Assembly: GCA_036927565.1 (NCBI GenBank)
Contig: JAYESD010000005.1
Span: forward strand, 92,854,301 to 92,918,300
DNA length: 64,000 bases
Reading direction: 5' to 3'
Source: Tuctoria greenei
Lineage: Eukaryota > Streptophyta > Magnoliopsida > Poales > Poaceae
In this document: positions 1 to 9,688 of the stretch, piece after piece
How positions within the stretch are numbered: position 1 is the stretch's first letter
Layout: every line of letters starts with the position of its first letter
Made by a program: the position numbers and the translations under genes
Notes under the pieces: generated by a model
What the model was told of the DNA's origin: nothing
Databases searched by the model: none
Seen by the model: only the letters and a program-made list of their open reading frames with translations

Positions 1-1
1 C

Positions 2-1306
2 AACAAAAGACAACAATGTGTTGCCGAGCCTTCGCCTACTCCACCTATGGTGCGGCGGAAGGTTGCAGCCAAGAAACCAGCTTCTAAAGCAAAAGATATG
101 GCTGGTCCTAGCTCGGAGGCTCCACGCCTAACCAAGGGCAAGGGAAAGGGGCTTGCCTCTGGCCCGATTGGTCCCTTGGAGATGACTGCTCCAAGACAGG
201 GGAACAGAAACCCCTCAGAAGAGAAGTTCAATGGAAAAGGGAGCGATGTAGCTTCAAAGCTGAGGATGATTGATGCTTATGGTAGTGCTAAGAAGGTAGT
301 TGATCCAAGATTCTAGAGCAACTTTCACGCGGACTACTATAGTACCGTGTATCTCCCGATGAAGACCCCAGTGGTCCGCAGCCAATGGATCGACTGGGCA
401 CACTTTGAAAGAAAGAGCTGTCAAGCATTTGATAAAGTGATAGAAGTTGTGGAGAGACATGGCCTCAAGGACTTGTTTGCTTTCAAGTATAATTGGAATG
501 ATGAGGTCATTGCTCAATTCAATGCAACTTGCTACTTTGCCAGCGATGAAGAAGAGAGAGTGACTTGGATGACACACAGATCCAAGTATATAGTGACTTA
601 TGATGATTTTGTAAGACTGCTGCATCTTGAGGACACTAGCAGCAATGAGCTCATCATTCACAACATCGGTGTCTTGGAGAAGGATAAGATGGAGTTCCTC
701 TATGATACTCGCCTGAAGTACAACCCTCCATCAACGAAGAACATGAAGCCCTTCTTCATGGTTCTCAATAGAGTGCTCCGGAAGACCATTGCTCCAGAGG
801 ATGGAGATGTAGGGAGTGTCCAAGGTTACTTAAGAACCTTGATGGAAGTGATTAGTGGGAAGAGAAAGTTTGACATCTTTGACTACATCTGGAATGATAT
901 GGTGAACATCTCCTGCACACCAAACCGCTCCTGTGGCTATGCACCATACTCGATGTTTATGATTGAAGAAGTCACAGGAATTGAGTTCGTGAAAGATGTA
1001 GAGCACACTCCTCTAAGGCCGTAGAAGCCTCCTCAAGCCTCTCTTCCAACTGCTCCATCTCCCGTTTCAAGTGAAAAGGCTCCGAGGAGAGCTCAAGGAT
1101 ATGCAAGGCCTGCTTCTAACACTAGGGCCCCTCCTCACAAAGGGTTTCCTAGTGGCATTATGAAGTACTTGGCCGCCATCTTTGGATCCTGCAGAAAAGC
1201 TAAAGTGAAGCTTCACAAGTTGAACAAGGCAAGAAAGGAGGATATGAGATACATGAAGGACAATGTCAAGGCCATATGTCAAAAGCTAGAGATTGAGCCT
1301 ATGGAG
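2..1306 (+). pseudogene. Degenerate putative plant transposon protein ORF (O), open at the left edge
   Basis: One reading frame stays open from the window edge to about position 1306 and is broken only by TAG codons at 314-316 and 1022-1024. The N-terminal part is basic and Lys/Ala/Gly rich (about residues 15-60 from the Met at 47). The core, from about 347, contains the strings NATCYFASDEEERVTWMTHR and YIVTYDDFVRLLHL, which I recognise from grass retrotransposon-associated proteins of the putative plant transposon protein family (PF20167-like). A Lys/Arg-rich, probably helical tail follows (1160-1306). The biochemical role of the family is unknown to me. The 3' end stops where sequence of Tat element N begins, so it is truncated. 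Both stops are TAG, consistent with decay of CAG codons. It is a transposon relic, not a host gene. Confidence 0.6.
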
Positions 1307-1564
1307 GGAGTGGGGGTCGAGATGATGCAGTTGGAGGCCGTAGAAGTCCAACAGCATCAAGATGAAACTGGAAAAAGGTGTGATCAGTCGCACCATGGCG
1401 TACGGTGAGAAGTACACCATCTCGCCACCGCGCTCCTTCTTGAATGGGAGCTTGCCGATCCGAACCAAGTGGTTGAAGGAGTCGCTGGACCACCCTATGA
1501 AGGTTCGGACCTTCATCAGATTATACTTGCTCTGGATGCGGCTTTTGGGAAGACCTAACTCCAT
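1307..1564 (-). pseudogene. 5' fragment of the antisense Tat gene (element N)
   Basis: Reading the minus strand from the ATG at 1562-1564, the protein begins MELGLPKSRI and contains GWSSDSFNHLV and GGEMVYFSPYAMVRLI, closely matching the antisense gene starts of A (MELGLRKSRL) and D (MELGLRESHL). Only about 86 residues remain before the homology ends. In the full copies this is the start of exon 1 of a gypsy-type transposon domain protein (PF04195-like). No nonsense codon is present in what is left. Confidence 0.7.
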
Positions 1565-2103
1565 TGCGGCAAAGTGGAGCGAAAGAAGAGAAAGCTAGGC
1601 AAAGGTTGGGAGGCTCTGAGCGCAAGTTTGATCAAAAGCGTAAAGAGTCCTCAAATCGTGCAGACTTTCCTTCTTAAGTAAGCCTCCACGACGCTTGGAT
1701 GGAAACCGCAATGAAAGCAAGGTTACATTACAAAAAATCTACCCCGTCAAAGACGAATGGGACAGGGGCCACTTTGATGATGAAGTCGAGGTTATTACCC
1801 CAGTTGAACCGTTGTCATGATGGGCGGCGGGAAACCCGGGGGCGGCTGCCTGACAAGGCACTCGAAATCGATACAGTTTTCGTATTAGGAACCGGTGACC
1901 TTCAATTGCGTGAGATCCGCACTCAAAGATCTCATCTGCCACATTCAAAACAAGCCACGCGACGAGGGCTCATCCCCGGACCATCGCCCCAACGGTACAT
2001 TAGAAAGCCTTTGAAGTCACAGCGCAGGAATCGAGGATGGCCCCACCTCTGGTAGAATAACTTAACCCAAAGGGTTTCTCCTAGAGGTGGGCCCGGGGTC
2101 CAC
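1307..2103 (+). mobile_element. 3' internal end of Tat-type Ty3/gypsy element N
   Basis: This stretch is collinear with 42260-43047 of element A and with the reverse complement of the matching part of D. It holds the beginning of the antisense gene, its upstream region, and a purine tract next to the LTR (around 2085-2101, with GGTGGGCCCGGGG). Everything further 5' in the element has been lost, replaced by ORF O at about 1306. I infer truncation or recombination rather than a full insertion, since no second LTR lies to the left in the window. Confidence 0.7.
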
Positions 2104-2945
2104 TGTCGCTTCTCTGCGTACCGGGTACCCCACGATAACGTAAGAAGTGCAAGGGAGTTCCACCTATCAAAGTTGAAGACATCTGTAGGCCCCACGTGTC
2201 ACACGGCACTGGACCCACCTCCTTCATATGGGTATCTCCAGCACTACCACGTGTAATATAGGACCGGATCTACACTCCCTACATAAGGGAGCTCCGTGCT
2301 TGACACGTGTACAGTGACCTCGGACTTAATCCCCAGTACAGGGTAGCTCCAGTGCCACCATGTGTGTAACGGCTCCGGACCTACCTCCCCGCGAGGGGAA
2401 GCTCTGGATCTGCCACGTGTTGAACCTCCGAACCTACGACACCATCGAGAATACCGACGGATCTCCAACAGCACGAACATTCAAGGTATAGTGGTTGCTA
2501 CAGTTACGAGGCCTGATTATGTGCCATTAATACAATATTAATGGAACACGATCAGAAGACCCTTAATACTGGTAACACCACCATTAAGGCACGTTATCAC
2601 GCTATTAGGGTGCTTAAACACACTTAATTGTGTATTAGGCAATAATAACCGCCGCAGCCACATGTCAGGCTAGGCGACTCATGTAACAGCCATCCCTTGA
2701 TCTATAAAAGGAATGTGCTGCACGATTCTAGACAAGCAAGCTCATACACATGCAAGCACCAGCAAATCTCCAATACAACAACACACACCCCATGGAGTAG
2801 GGTATTACACTCAGGTGGCCAGAACCACGTAAACCAACTGCGTCATCATCTTGTCTAAGATATCCGCATGCCCTAACCGATACAAGAACCTTCGCAGGAT
2901 ACAATTTAGTAGTACCGAGGGAAGTGTCGTTCGTACGCTTCGACA
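2104..2945 (+). repeat. LTR of Tat element N (842 bp)
   Basis: It begins TGTCGCTTCT and ends CGCTTCGACA, with the TG...CA ends and length of the other Tat LTRs here (848-868 bp). It has five G-box-like sites, an imperfect CATTAATA inverted repeat near 2525-2550, a TATA box (CTATAAAAGG near 2700) and the downstream block CCATGGAGTAGGGTATTACA shared in similar form by all copies. It interrupts the TNP2 pseudogene, whose sequence starts directly at 2946. The partner LTR is not in the window, so no target duplication can be checked. Confidence 0.9.
2193..2419 (+). promoter_or_regulatory. Five G-box-type sites at 55-bp spacing in the LTR
   Basis: CACGTG or a one-base variant occurs at 2193, 2248, 2304, 2359 (CATGTG) and 2414, so the steps are 55, 56, 55 and 55 bp. 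Each lies in a degenerate unit with a GGACC(T)-like string and an AGCTCC-like string between boxes. G-boxes are known targets of plant bZIP and bHLH factors. Use as an enhancer is inference from position upstream of the TATA box. Confidence 0.65.
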
Positions 2946-4557
2946 ACATCAATGTTTTTCATTAGGATTAAGGACTTCACATACGGTAGCTCCCATAGTG
3001 CACATATATGAGTCCAATTGTGGTCCTCTCCGTAACCAACAAAATGTAATGAACAACCTTCATCTGGCACTAAGTTGTTCAACTGTTCATCAATCTCTGA
3101 CCCTTTGAGACGTTGCAGTGGTCCTTTTTTGACAACGGTGTTCTTCCTGAAGGCATCTTTCTGTTGCCTAAATACGTGATTGGACGATAACCAACATCTC
3201 TGGCAATCGAAGTAGCAAATCTTGCCACCATTATTTGAACGAAAACATTCTATGTCCGAAGCACATATCAGACATGTCAAAAGACCATGAGTGCTCCAGC
3301 CAGAAACCATGTCGTAAGCTCACAAACCATGGACGGACCACAAGTATGCAGCTCGAAGGTTGAATTTATGCTTTTTGTAACAGTCGTACGCTTTGATTCC
3401 TGTCCATAACATTTTCAACTCTTCAATCAATGGCTTCAATATCATGTTCAATTGTGAACCAGGATGATCCGGGCCAGGTACAATAAGGCAAAGGAACATG
3501 AACTCATACTTCATACAAAAATGTGGTGGTAAGTTGTATGGAATTGCGAACACGGGCCAACAAGAGTATGGTGTTGTGTTTGTACTGAACGGTGAGAAGC
3601 CATCTGTCACCAACCCGATGCGAATATTTCTCGCATCATTGGCAAAATCTAGATCGAAGCGGTCAAGCGCTTTCCATGCCTCATCGTCAGACAGGTGCAC
3701 CATCATTCCATCATTCTCACGTCGACCTTCTTTGTGCCACCTTATGTTTCTGGCTATTTTTTTTAGAGAAACAAGCACTTCAACCTAGGTGTGACAGGCA
3801 AGTAGCAAAGCTGCTTCTGTGCGACTTCAGTCATTACTTTTGTACTGTCATCATTAACAACTTCGACAAATCTCACTTTATCACATTTTAAGCACTTGTT
3901 CCTATTGGCATGCTCTTTCCAGAAAAGCATGCAGTTGTCTGGTCATATATCAATCTTCTCATAGTCCATACCAAGGACAGAAATCAATTTCTTAGAATGA
4001 TACATATCTCTAGACAATTTATGAGGTTGTGGAAGGTTATCGTTGATCAATATGACGAGATCGTTGTAGCAATTATTGGAGAAGGAATACTTAGACTTAA
4101 TTGCTATAAATCTAGTCATGAAACTGAGGATTGTCACTATGGTGTGTTCATGCAACGGCTGTTCAGAAGCTTCGACAAGCTTGAAGAACTCTTTAACCTC
4201 CGTTGTAGGAGGATCCTCCGTTAATTCAGGATTTATGGCTTCAAGCATCTCGTCCATCCTATCGACCCCAGTGTTGTGATCCTCATCTCAATCTTCTACG
4301 ACTTGAGAATGTGTCTTGCCATGAAATGTCCACAACTCATAACATTGCATGAAACTGTTTCCACACAAGTGATATGTCAACGCCACTTTGTCGAAACACT
4401 TCGCATTTTGACATTTGATACATGGGCACCGCACCTAGCTGTTGTTTGACAACGAGAAAGCTTGTTCTATGAAAGCATTCGTCTTGCTGAACTACTCCTC
4501 TGAGTGCCTCCCATTCTTTTTCCAACAAGTATACATCCAAGTACGGTCTTTAGCCAT
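2946..4557 (-). pseudogene. CACTA (En/Spm) TNP2-type transposase, truncated and broken
   Basis: On the minus strand the protein starts near 4551 with MAKDRTWMYTCWKKNGRH, a transposase-associated domain with the Cys-rich string VRCPCIKCQNAKCFDK. It continues through CYNDLVILINDNLPQPHKL, YEKIDI and CMLFWKEHANRNKCLKCD, and the TNP2 core RNIRWHKEGRRENDGMMVH, GLVTDGFSPFSTNTTPYSCW and KYEFMFLCLIVPGPDHPG, then GWSTHGLLTCLICASD. TNP2 proteins cut and join CACTA element ends in the nucleus. In-frame stops occur early in the first domain (after about 22 residues and again after VSLSNNS-type sequence), in YEKIDI-stop-PDNC and near 3318. The 3' end is cut by LTR N at 2946, so the C-terminal half is missing. 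It is the coding relic of CACTA element J. Confidence 0.85.
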
Positions 4558-4720
4558 GTTTGAGACTATACCTTCAAAGCAGACAAATCATTATAAGTTT
4601 CATTGTTATGTCATGTCACGGCCCTACAACTAGGCAGATAGGTCCTAAACCCACCCAAGAGTGATCGAGCAGAGCGTGCTCATGATGAGACGTGCGGTCC
4701 GAATCTGAGCAAAATTTTGG

Positions 4721-4790
4721 CAGCATAACGTTGCCTATTTAACACTACACCCCCCTATCCGGTGCAGTTCTTCAAGTAAAAAGGGGCCTG
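4721..4790 (+). repeat. Direct repeat, copy 1 (partner 5561-5630)
   Basis: A block with CTATTTAACACTACACCCCC and GTGCAGTTCTTCAAGTAAAA recurs 840 bp downstream at 5561-5630 with only a few differences. Each copy is followed by purine permease-like sequence, so a segment of captured gene DNA was duplicated. The 4558-4720 interval upstream shows no gene and is probably 5' non-coding sequence of CACTA element J. Confidence 0.75.
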
Positions 4791-4859
4791 ACTGCTATAC
4801 GATTATAGCCGTCATACGTATGTTGCGAGTCATACGTCATTCGCACCGTTGTTGTTCAC

Positions 4860-5157
4860 CTTTGCCGTGTTGGCACTCGTCGGGGGAGTGGCGGACGATC
4901 CTAGAGGAGATGGCGTCGTTCAAGAACGTGAGGGCGAGGTACGTGCCGACACTAGTGGGCACGGCGTCGTTGCTGTTCGCCAACGTGACGAGAATGATGG
5001 TGTTGCCGCTGGTGCCGGTGTTCGCTGTGGTGCTGTTTGGGGATAGGATGACAGGCATCAAGGTCGTGACCATGCTCATGGCCCTGTGGGGGTTCCTCTC
5101 GTACGTCTACCAGCACTACCTCGATGGCCAGCGCGAGGTCACCGAGAAAGGAGCTGA

Positions 5158-5161
<4 letters not shown>
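4860..5161 (+). pseudogene. Purine permease (PUP) family C-terminal fragment
   Basis: The frame ending at the TGA at 5159-5161 reads WRTILEEMASFKNVRARYV, then VLPLVPVFAVVLFGDRMTG and WGFLSYVYQHYLDGQRE. The LPLVPV, GDRMTG-KVV and SYVYQHYLD strings are signatures of the last membrane helices of plant purine permeases, which carry nucleobases and cytokinins across the plasma membrane. The expected stretch between LVGTA and LLFANVT, including the WQV helix region, is missing, so the piece is internally deleted. There is no upstream gene body. I read it as a captured fragment inside a CACTA element. The GA microsatellite follows immediately. Confidence 0.7.
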
Positions 5162-5197
<36 letters not shown>

Positions 5198-5290
5198 GAG
5201 ACGGGGATGAGGTGAGAGGGAAAGGTAGAGGGAGAGAGTGAGATAGCGGGAGATGAGGAGAGAGGGAGAGAGAGAGGAGAGAGAGTAAAT
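5158..5290 (+). repeat. GA-rich microsatellite
   Basis: A run of GA dinucleotides and related purine blocks lies directly after the PUP fragment stop codon. It has the composition of a GAGA-type promoter-proximal tract upstream of the TATA sequence at 5363. Confidence 0.85.
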
Positions 5291-5362
5291 GAAGAAGAAA
5301 GGAGCCATGGCCACCACCTTTAACCCCATTGACGCCACCAAAGTCCTCATTCGGCCCGCCCC

Positions 5363-5370
5363 TATAAATA
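5363..5370 (+). promoter_or_regulatory. Possible core promoter TATA box
   Basis: TATAAATA sits after a short GC block (GGCCCGCCCC). About 90 bp further is an ATG with a purine-rich leader (CAAGCAAACAAAACC). This looks like a captured plant promoter with 5' leader. There is no functional evidence. Confidence 0.4.
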
Positions 5371-5458
5371 TTCATGGTTCTTCCTCACTAACTAGGACCA
5401 GGCAGCAAGGATCCTCGATCAATCAGGTGTTATAGCAAGCAAACAAAACCAATAGAGC

Positions 5459-5548
5459 ATGGCGGACCTAATGGCAGTAGTAGTTCCTAATCTTGCTTTC
5501 AGTGGTGGCACTGCCATTGCTGTCGTCATCGTCCTTCTCTACTCTTAA
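5459..5548 (+). CDS. Possible 29-aa hydrophobic small ORF downstream of the captured promoter
   Basis: The ORF begins MADLMAVVVPNLAFSGG and ends with a hydrophobic run IAVVIVLLYS before TAA. It lies about 60 bp after the likely start site of the TATA box at 5363. It may be the start of a captured first exon of a membrane protein rather than a real peptide gene. I do not recognise it. Confidence 0.2.
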   Translation: MADLMAVVVPNLAFSGGTAIAVVIVLLYS

Positions 5549-5627
5549 TCTGGCTTTCGACAGCATCATGCCGTCTATTTAACACTACACCCCCCTATCC
5601 AGTGCAGTTCTTCAAGTAAAAAGGGGA

Positions 5628-5754
5628 CTGTTTGTGTCGGGGTAGTGGCAGACGATCCCGGGAGAGATGGCGTCGTTCAGGAACGGGAGGGCGAGGTACG
5701 TGCTGATGCTAGTGGGCATGGCGGTGCCGTGGCAGATGGCAGCGTTTGGGGACA
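5628..5754 (+). pseudogene. Second purine permease fragment, cut by solo LTR F1
   Basis: The DNA repeats the 4875-4975 stretch with changes and keeps the part lost from the first copy: GEMASFRNGRARYVLMLVG then AVPWQMAAFGD, matching the WQV region of PUP transporters. It stops at 5754, exactly where solo LTR F1 begins. The sequence resuming at 8594 (GVTSASNKL in the matching frame) may be the continuation before the aquaporin piece. It is a non-functional captured fragment. Confidence 0.6.
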
Positions 5755-5903
5755 TGTAACACCCTCATTTTCATGCATCATGCCTTGCATACACTCATAT
5801 ACATGTTTAATATTAACCCACAACAAGAGGAACGAGTTTAAAATTTATTTGGAGCATCTAAAATTGATTTGGAACAAAACAGCACTTAAAATGCAGGAAA
5901 GTG

Positions 5904-6223
5904 CGGACTAGTCCAATTTTACTGAGGACTAGTCCGATTTCTCTCTAACTAAAAATGGACTTGTCTGTTTTTGCTGCGGACTAGTCCAATTTTGCCTCTG
6001 GAAACTTTCGGACTTGTCTGATTTTGTGCGGACTAGTCCAATATTCTAAGAATCCTTGAAAATTTGCTAAGTCCCGGAACTTTTCCGGACTAGTCCGGTG
6101 TTCCAGCGGACTTGTCCGTTTTCCTCTCTGACTAAAGTCGGACTTGTCCGATTTTAGGCAACACTTGTCCGATTTTCTCTCTGGACAACTTCGGACTAGT
6201 CCGGTCCTTTCCAGACTTGTCCG
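5904..6223 (+). promoter_or_regulatory. Cluster of about twelve 12-bp dyads (CGGACTAGTCCG type)
   Basis: Palindromic or near-palindromic copies of CGGACTAGTCCG or CGGACTTGTCCG, usually followed by ATTTT, recur every 20-35 bp in the U3-like part of solo LTR F1. One more lies near 6775. They sit about 170-490 bp upstream of the TATA box at 6392. F2 lacks a comparable array. Confidence 0.7.
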
Positions 6224-6391
6224 ATATTTCGTGACTCCGAGTTGATCTTTTGTTTTACGACTTGTTTCTTGGGTTTCACGTTAAGTGGGCCTAGGGATGT
6301 CATGCCTAACTCTTTTAGAGCCCATGTGGGACTCTAAACCGGCCTCTACTCCTCTCAAACTCGAAATCCATCTAACTCTAGCCTCCACCTC

Positions 6392-6399
6392 TATATAAA
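6392..6399 (+). promoter_or_regulatory. TATA box of solo LTR F1
   Basis: TATATAAA follows a pyrimidine-rich stretch and is followed by a CA-rich leader (CAACCCCACCCC) and the AAACCCTAG motif common in plant 5' leaders. This places the R region near 6425. Confidence 0.55.
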
Positions 6400-8616
6400 C
6401 AACCCCACCCCTTGGCTTGACATCTATTTGCCACTTTTCCACCCCACCCAAACCCTAGTTCATGGTGAGCCACCATCAAGGAGGGAGGAGAAGATCCCAG
6501 GCAAGAAGAAGAAGAGGAGGAAACGAAAGAGGATCAAGATCTCCACCAAGTTTCGTTCTTCATCACCAACTCATCCCCAAGTTCATCACCAACCCTAGAT
6601 CACCAAGATCCAAGTGCTACCTCCAAGTTTCTTGATTCATTGGAGTCCTAAACACCTGGTATACCTTCTATTATCTTTTTCTTACGTGAATTCAACACCT
6701 AATCTCCAAATTCATGTCGATCTAGAAAAACCTAATCTGCTGATCTTGTAAAGTGCGGACTTCACCGGTCCCTAGCGGACTAGTCTGATTTCCCTGGATA
6801 AATTGTGTTGAATTAATTCCAAAAACTGACCTAATCAACTCCAAACCTGTATAAACTTGTTAAAAGCTATTAGAACTAGTAATTGATCATTAAAAGCAAT
6901 CTATTGACAAGTTCTACCTTGCATTTGCATCAATCATGCATGTCATGACATATTGAGTAATATTTGTGCACTCTTTGATTGTGTTTCTTGTCTTGTATGT
7001 TTATTGTGTGGACTAGACGGATTTGCGCTAGAGAGTGCCGCGGAGGATCTACAACACCAAGATTTTGAAGGCTTTGACCCTAATCAACAGCAAGAGCAAG
7101 GCAAGTGTCCTTGAAGCATATTGATCCTGTTTTAAAATAAATGTTTTATTTACAAAACTGCATGCTTGTGTCAATTTGATAGGAATCCTATGGTAGGAAG
7201 TTTACTAGATTTGTTTGACCACCTTTGTCACCTGGAATTTATGGTAGAGAGTCGAGAAGGGCTTTTTACCTTTTTGCTTCGCTTAATCAACTGGGATGGG
7301 AAAAAAACTATACCACTCAATTTAATTATGCATGGATGAGATTATGGTTAACATGATTTGGTTAAATATGGTATGGTAATGGGTGATCTAAGCAAGCCTG
7401 GCGTGTGGATGGGTTGGACGTATGGTGGTTTGCTTGCTTTAGATCTAAGGACCGGTTCATGCGAGAATAAGCCAGGACTACAGTGCCACCACGAGGCCAA
7501 GTATGGGTGTGGCGTAGCTGATTAATTAGGGCTTTGCCAGTGCTATTTGGACCATTATGGATGCTCGGGGAAGGGGTAGTTGGATTGGGTTTGTTGATGA
7601 TTGGTGGGACTACCCTGGGATCCGAATGGCTCAAGAGGGGGCCCTTGGTTGAAGATGTGCTCTGTGGGAGACATCACCACCGGTGAAACCTCAGTGGGGT
7701 CTAAATAGGCTAGTAATCCCTTTGTAAAGGCTATTTTGTGATCTCTTGGCCATACACCAAAGGAAGTGTAATTGTCATAAGGGAGGTTCTTTAGTCGCCG
7801 ACGGGTGATGAAATCACAAACACGTGGGTAAAGTGGTACAAACTCTATAGAGTCTAATAAAACTATCATGATAGTCGTGCTCCCGGTTATGAGCACCTGG
7901 ACAACTTCCATGATTAGAGGGAACTCGGTATTGGGATGGTTATGGTTGGTATTATGGTTATGGTTGGTTATGGATTTATTTCTGGTATTGAATATGGTTA
8001 TTGGCAATGGTGAAATCTGGAATTATTGATGATGGTAGTGAATTCAGACTGGTATTATGATATTACTTATGATTATGATGGGTTTACTTCACATACATAT
8101 AATATATTGCTTTTCAAATGTTTTAATGTACTTTTCAGCACTTATCCATTATTATTGTCGTCATTTGAATCAATCACATGTCATACTTTCCACACTTGCT
8201 GAGTACGACATGTACTCACTCTTGCAATCCCCCCCAATAGTTGCAGGTCAGGATTGGGAATTCAATGGCGATAATGCGGAGTTCTAGGCCGTGTCTACCG
8301 TCAGCTTTGCCTGTGGTGTTGATTGGAGCTGCGCTACCCTATTGCTTATGCTGCCTAGCTGTTTAGTTTGCTTAATTAGTTTATTTCTGCTGCATTAGTG
8401 GAACTTCTCATTAATATACGTTAGAGCTTGTATTCGAGGATCATATGGTTTGTTTAAAATAATTTGGTTAATTATTCTTGTTCTATGGTAATTTTCTGTA
8501 TACTCTTTTGTGAATGCACTCGTGTATGTGTGATAAACATCCTGGGCATACATATGCGTTAGCTTGGTTCATTTTTTGGAACCGGGCGTCACAGGGTGTC
8601 ACCTCAGCATCCAACA

Positions 8617-8757
8617 AACTTGGTCGCCGTCATGGTGTACGTAGGGATCCACGTGCCCGAAGGCCACATCAACCCGACGATCACGTTGGGCCTCGCCGTC
8701 ACCGGCCGGATCACCCTATTCTGATCGGCGCTCTATGTCGTCGCCAGGCTTCGTAAG
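8617..8757 (+). pseudogene. TIP-type aquaporin exon fragment
   Basis: In one frame from 8620 the DNA reads NLVAVMVYVGIHVPEGHINP followed by TITLGLAVTGRITLF, a stop (TGA), and SALYVVARLR. GHINP is the first aquaporin NPA loop (here NPT), and the surrounding helix residues fit tonoplast intrinsic proteins, perhaps the TIP4 group. Intact aquaporins are about 250 residues with six helices; only about 45 residues remain. It sits between PUP-like sequence and the GC-rich CACTA end, so it is a captured fragment. Confidence 0.65.
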
Positions 8758-9688
8758 GCGACACCTCCATTAGCCCGACCATGCAGCCATAGACCCGACC
8801 GGCGGGCGCTGCCTCGGCCTTCTTCCCTCCTCCCGTCGGGGGCGAGGGCGGCGCAGGGGAGGGGGCAGCGTAGGGAGGAGACAACACAGGGGATGGGGTG
8901 ACGCAGGGGAGGGGGCGGTGCATCCCGGGAGGGGCGGTGGTGAGGGCGGCGCAGGGGAGGGGCAACAGCGAGGGAGGTGTAGGGGAGGGGCGGTGGCGAA
9001 AGCAGCGCAGGGGAGGGGAGGGGGCGGCGGTGAAGGGGAGGCGAGGGGCGACGAGAGCGGCGTAGGGGAGGGGGCGGGGGTGGCGATGCAAGGGAGGAGG
9101 TGTCGACGAGGGCGGGGCAGGGAGGGGCGGCGCAGGGGAGGGAGCGGCACAGGTAAGGGGGTGGCAGCGAGGGCGGCGCAGGGGAGGGACAGTGTTGGGG
9201 AGGGGCGGCAGCTCAGGGGAGAGGAGGAGCGATGGAAGGGAGGGGGTGATGGGGAGAGGCGGCAGCGTACCTGGGAGGCGGAGAACAGCGGAGGCGATGG
9301 CCTTCGACGGTGGCGCGACGTGGCGGCGGTGGAGGCGGTGTGGAGAGTGCAGGTGGGAATTGGCGAGACGCGGGATTATAGTGAAAATTTGTTATTGGCG
9401 ATGGTGTAGGTCAACCATCATCGATAAGCTTCTATGGACGACAATGGATTTGCACCGTCGATGATAACGGCTCGGGTGGGCCTGGTTTCGACCCATAGTG
9501 ATGATGGTCCCTTATTGACGACGGCTTACCATCGTCTTTAAGTAATGGACGACGATGCTAGGACAAGCGTTATCGATAATTGGCTTATTGACGATGGTCA
9601 TATTTAGCCGTCGTCAATTACATATGGGACGACGGGGCCGTCGTCTATTATTCTGGTCGTCGTCTACTATTGCGATTCTTGTAGTGAT
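8758..9688 (-). mobile_element. 5' end of CACTA element J with subterminal repeats
   Basis: The right edge at 9688 reads ATTCTTGTAGTG, so on the minus strand the element starts CACTACAAGAAT. From about 9400 inward there are many GACGACGG/CCGTCGTC and CGATGATGG-like repeats in both orientations, typical of CACTA subterminal binding sites. Then comes a G-rich tract (8820-9290, repeats of GGGGAGGGGGCGGCG) like the GC-rich first exon or leader of these elements. Together with the minus-strand TNP2 relic at 2946-4557 this suggests one CACTA element spanning 2946-9688 that captured PUP and TIP pieces. The span is inference. It interrupts the RNase H region of element E. Confidence 0.7.

Larger units (their letters stand above)
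5755..8593 (+). repeat. Solo LTR F1 (2.84 kb, TGTAACACCC family)
   Basis: The block starts TGTAACACCCTC and ends GGAACCGGGCGTCACA, with the terminal inverted repeat and TG...CA ends of an LTR. No gag or pol flanks it. Its size (2,839 bp) matches F2 without its insertion (about 2.73 kb) and F3 without its insertions (about 2.77 kb), and they share internal strings such as CTCAAGAGGGGGC and GTACGACATGTACTCAC-like sequence. The flanking five bases (GGACA left, GGGTG right) do not match, so the insertion has no visible target duplication. A TATA box lies at 6392 and an AAACCCTAG leader with intron-like sequence follows. No coding gene was seen in it. Confidence 0.8.

Noticed and set aside
8711..9409. 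Pro-rich and Gly/Arg-rich open frames on both strands
   Set aside because: They lie in a low-complexity G-rich tract of the CACTA end with no family motif; composition alone keeps them open.
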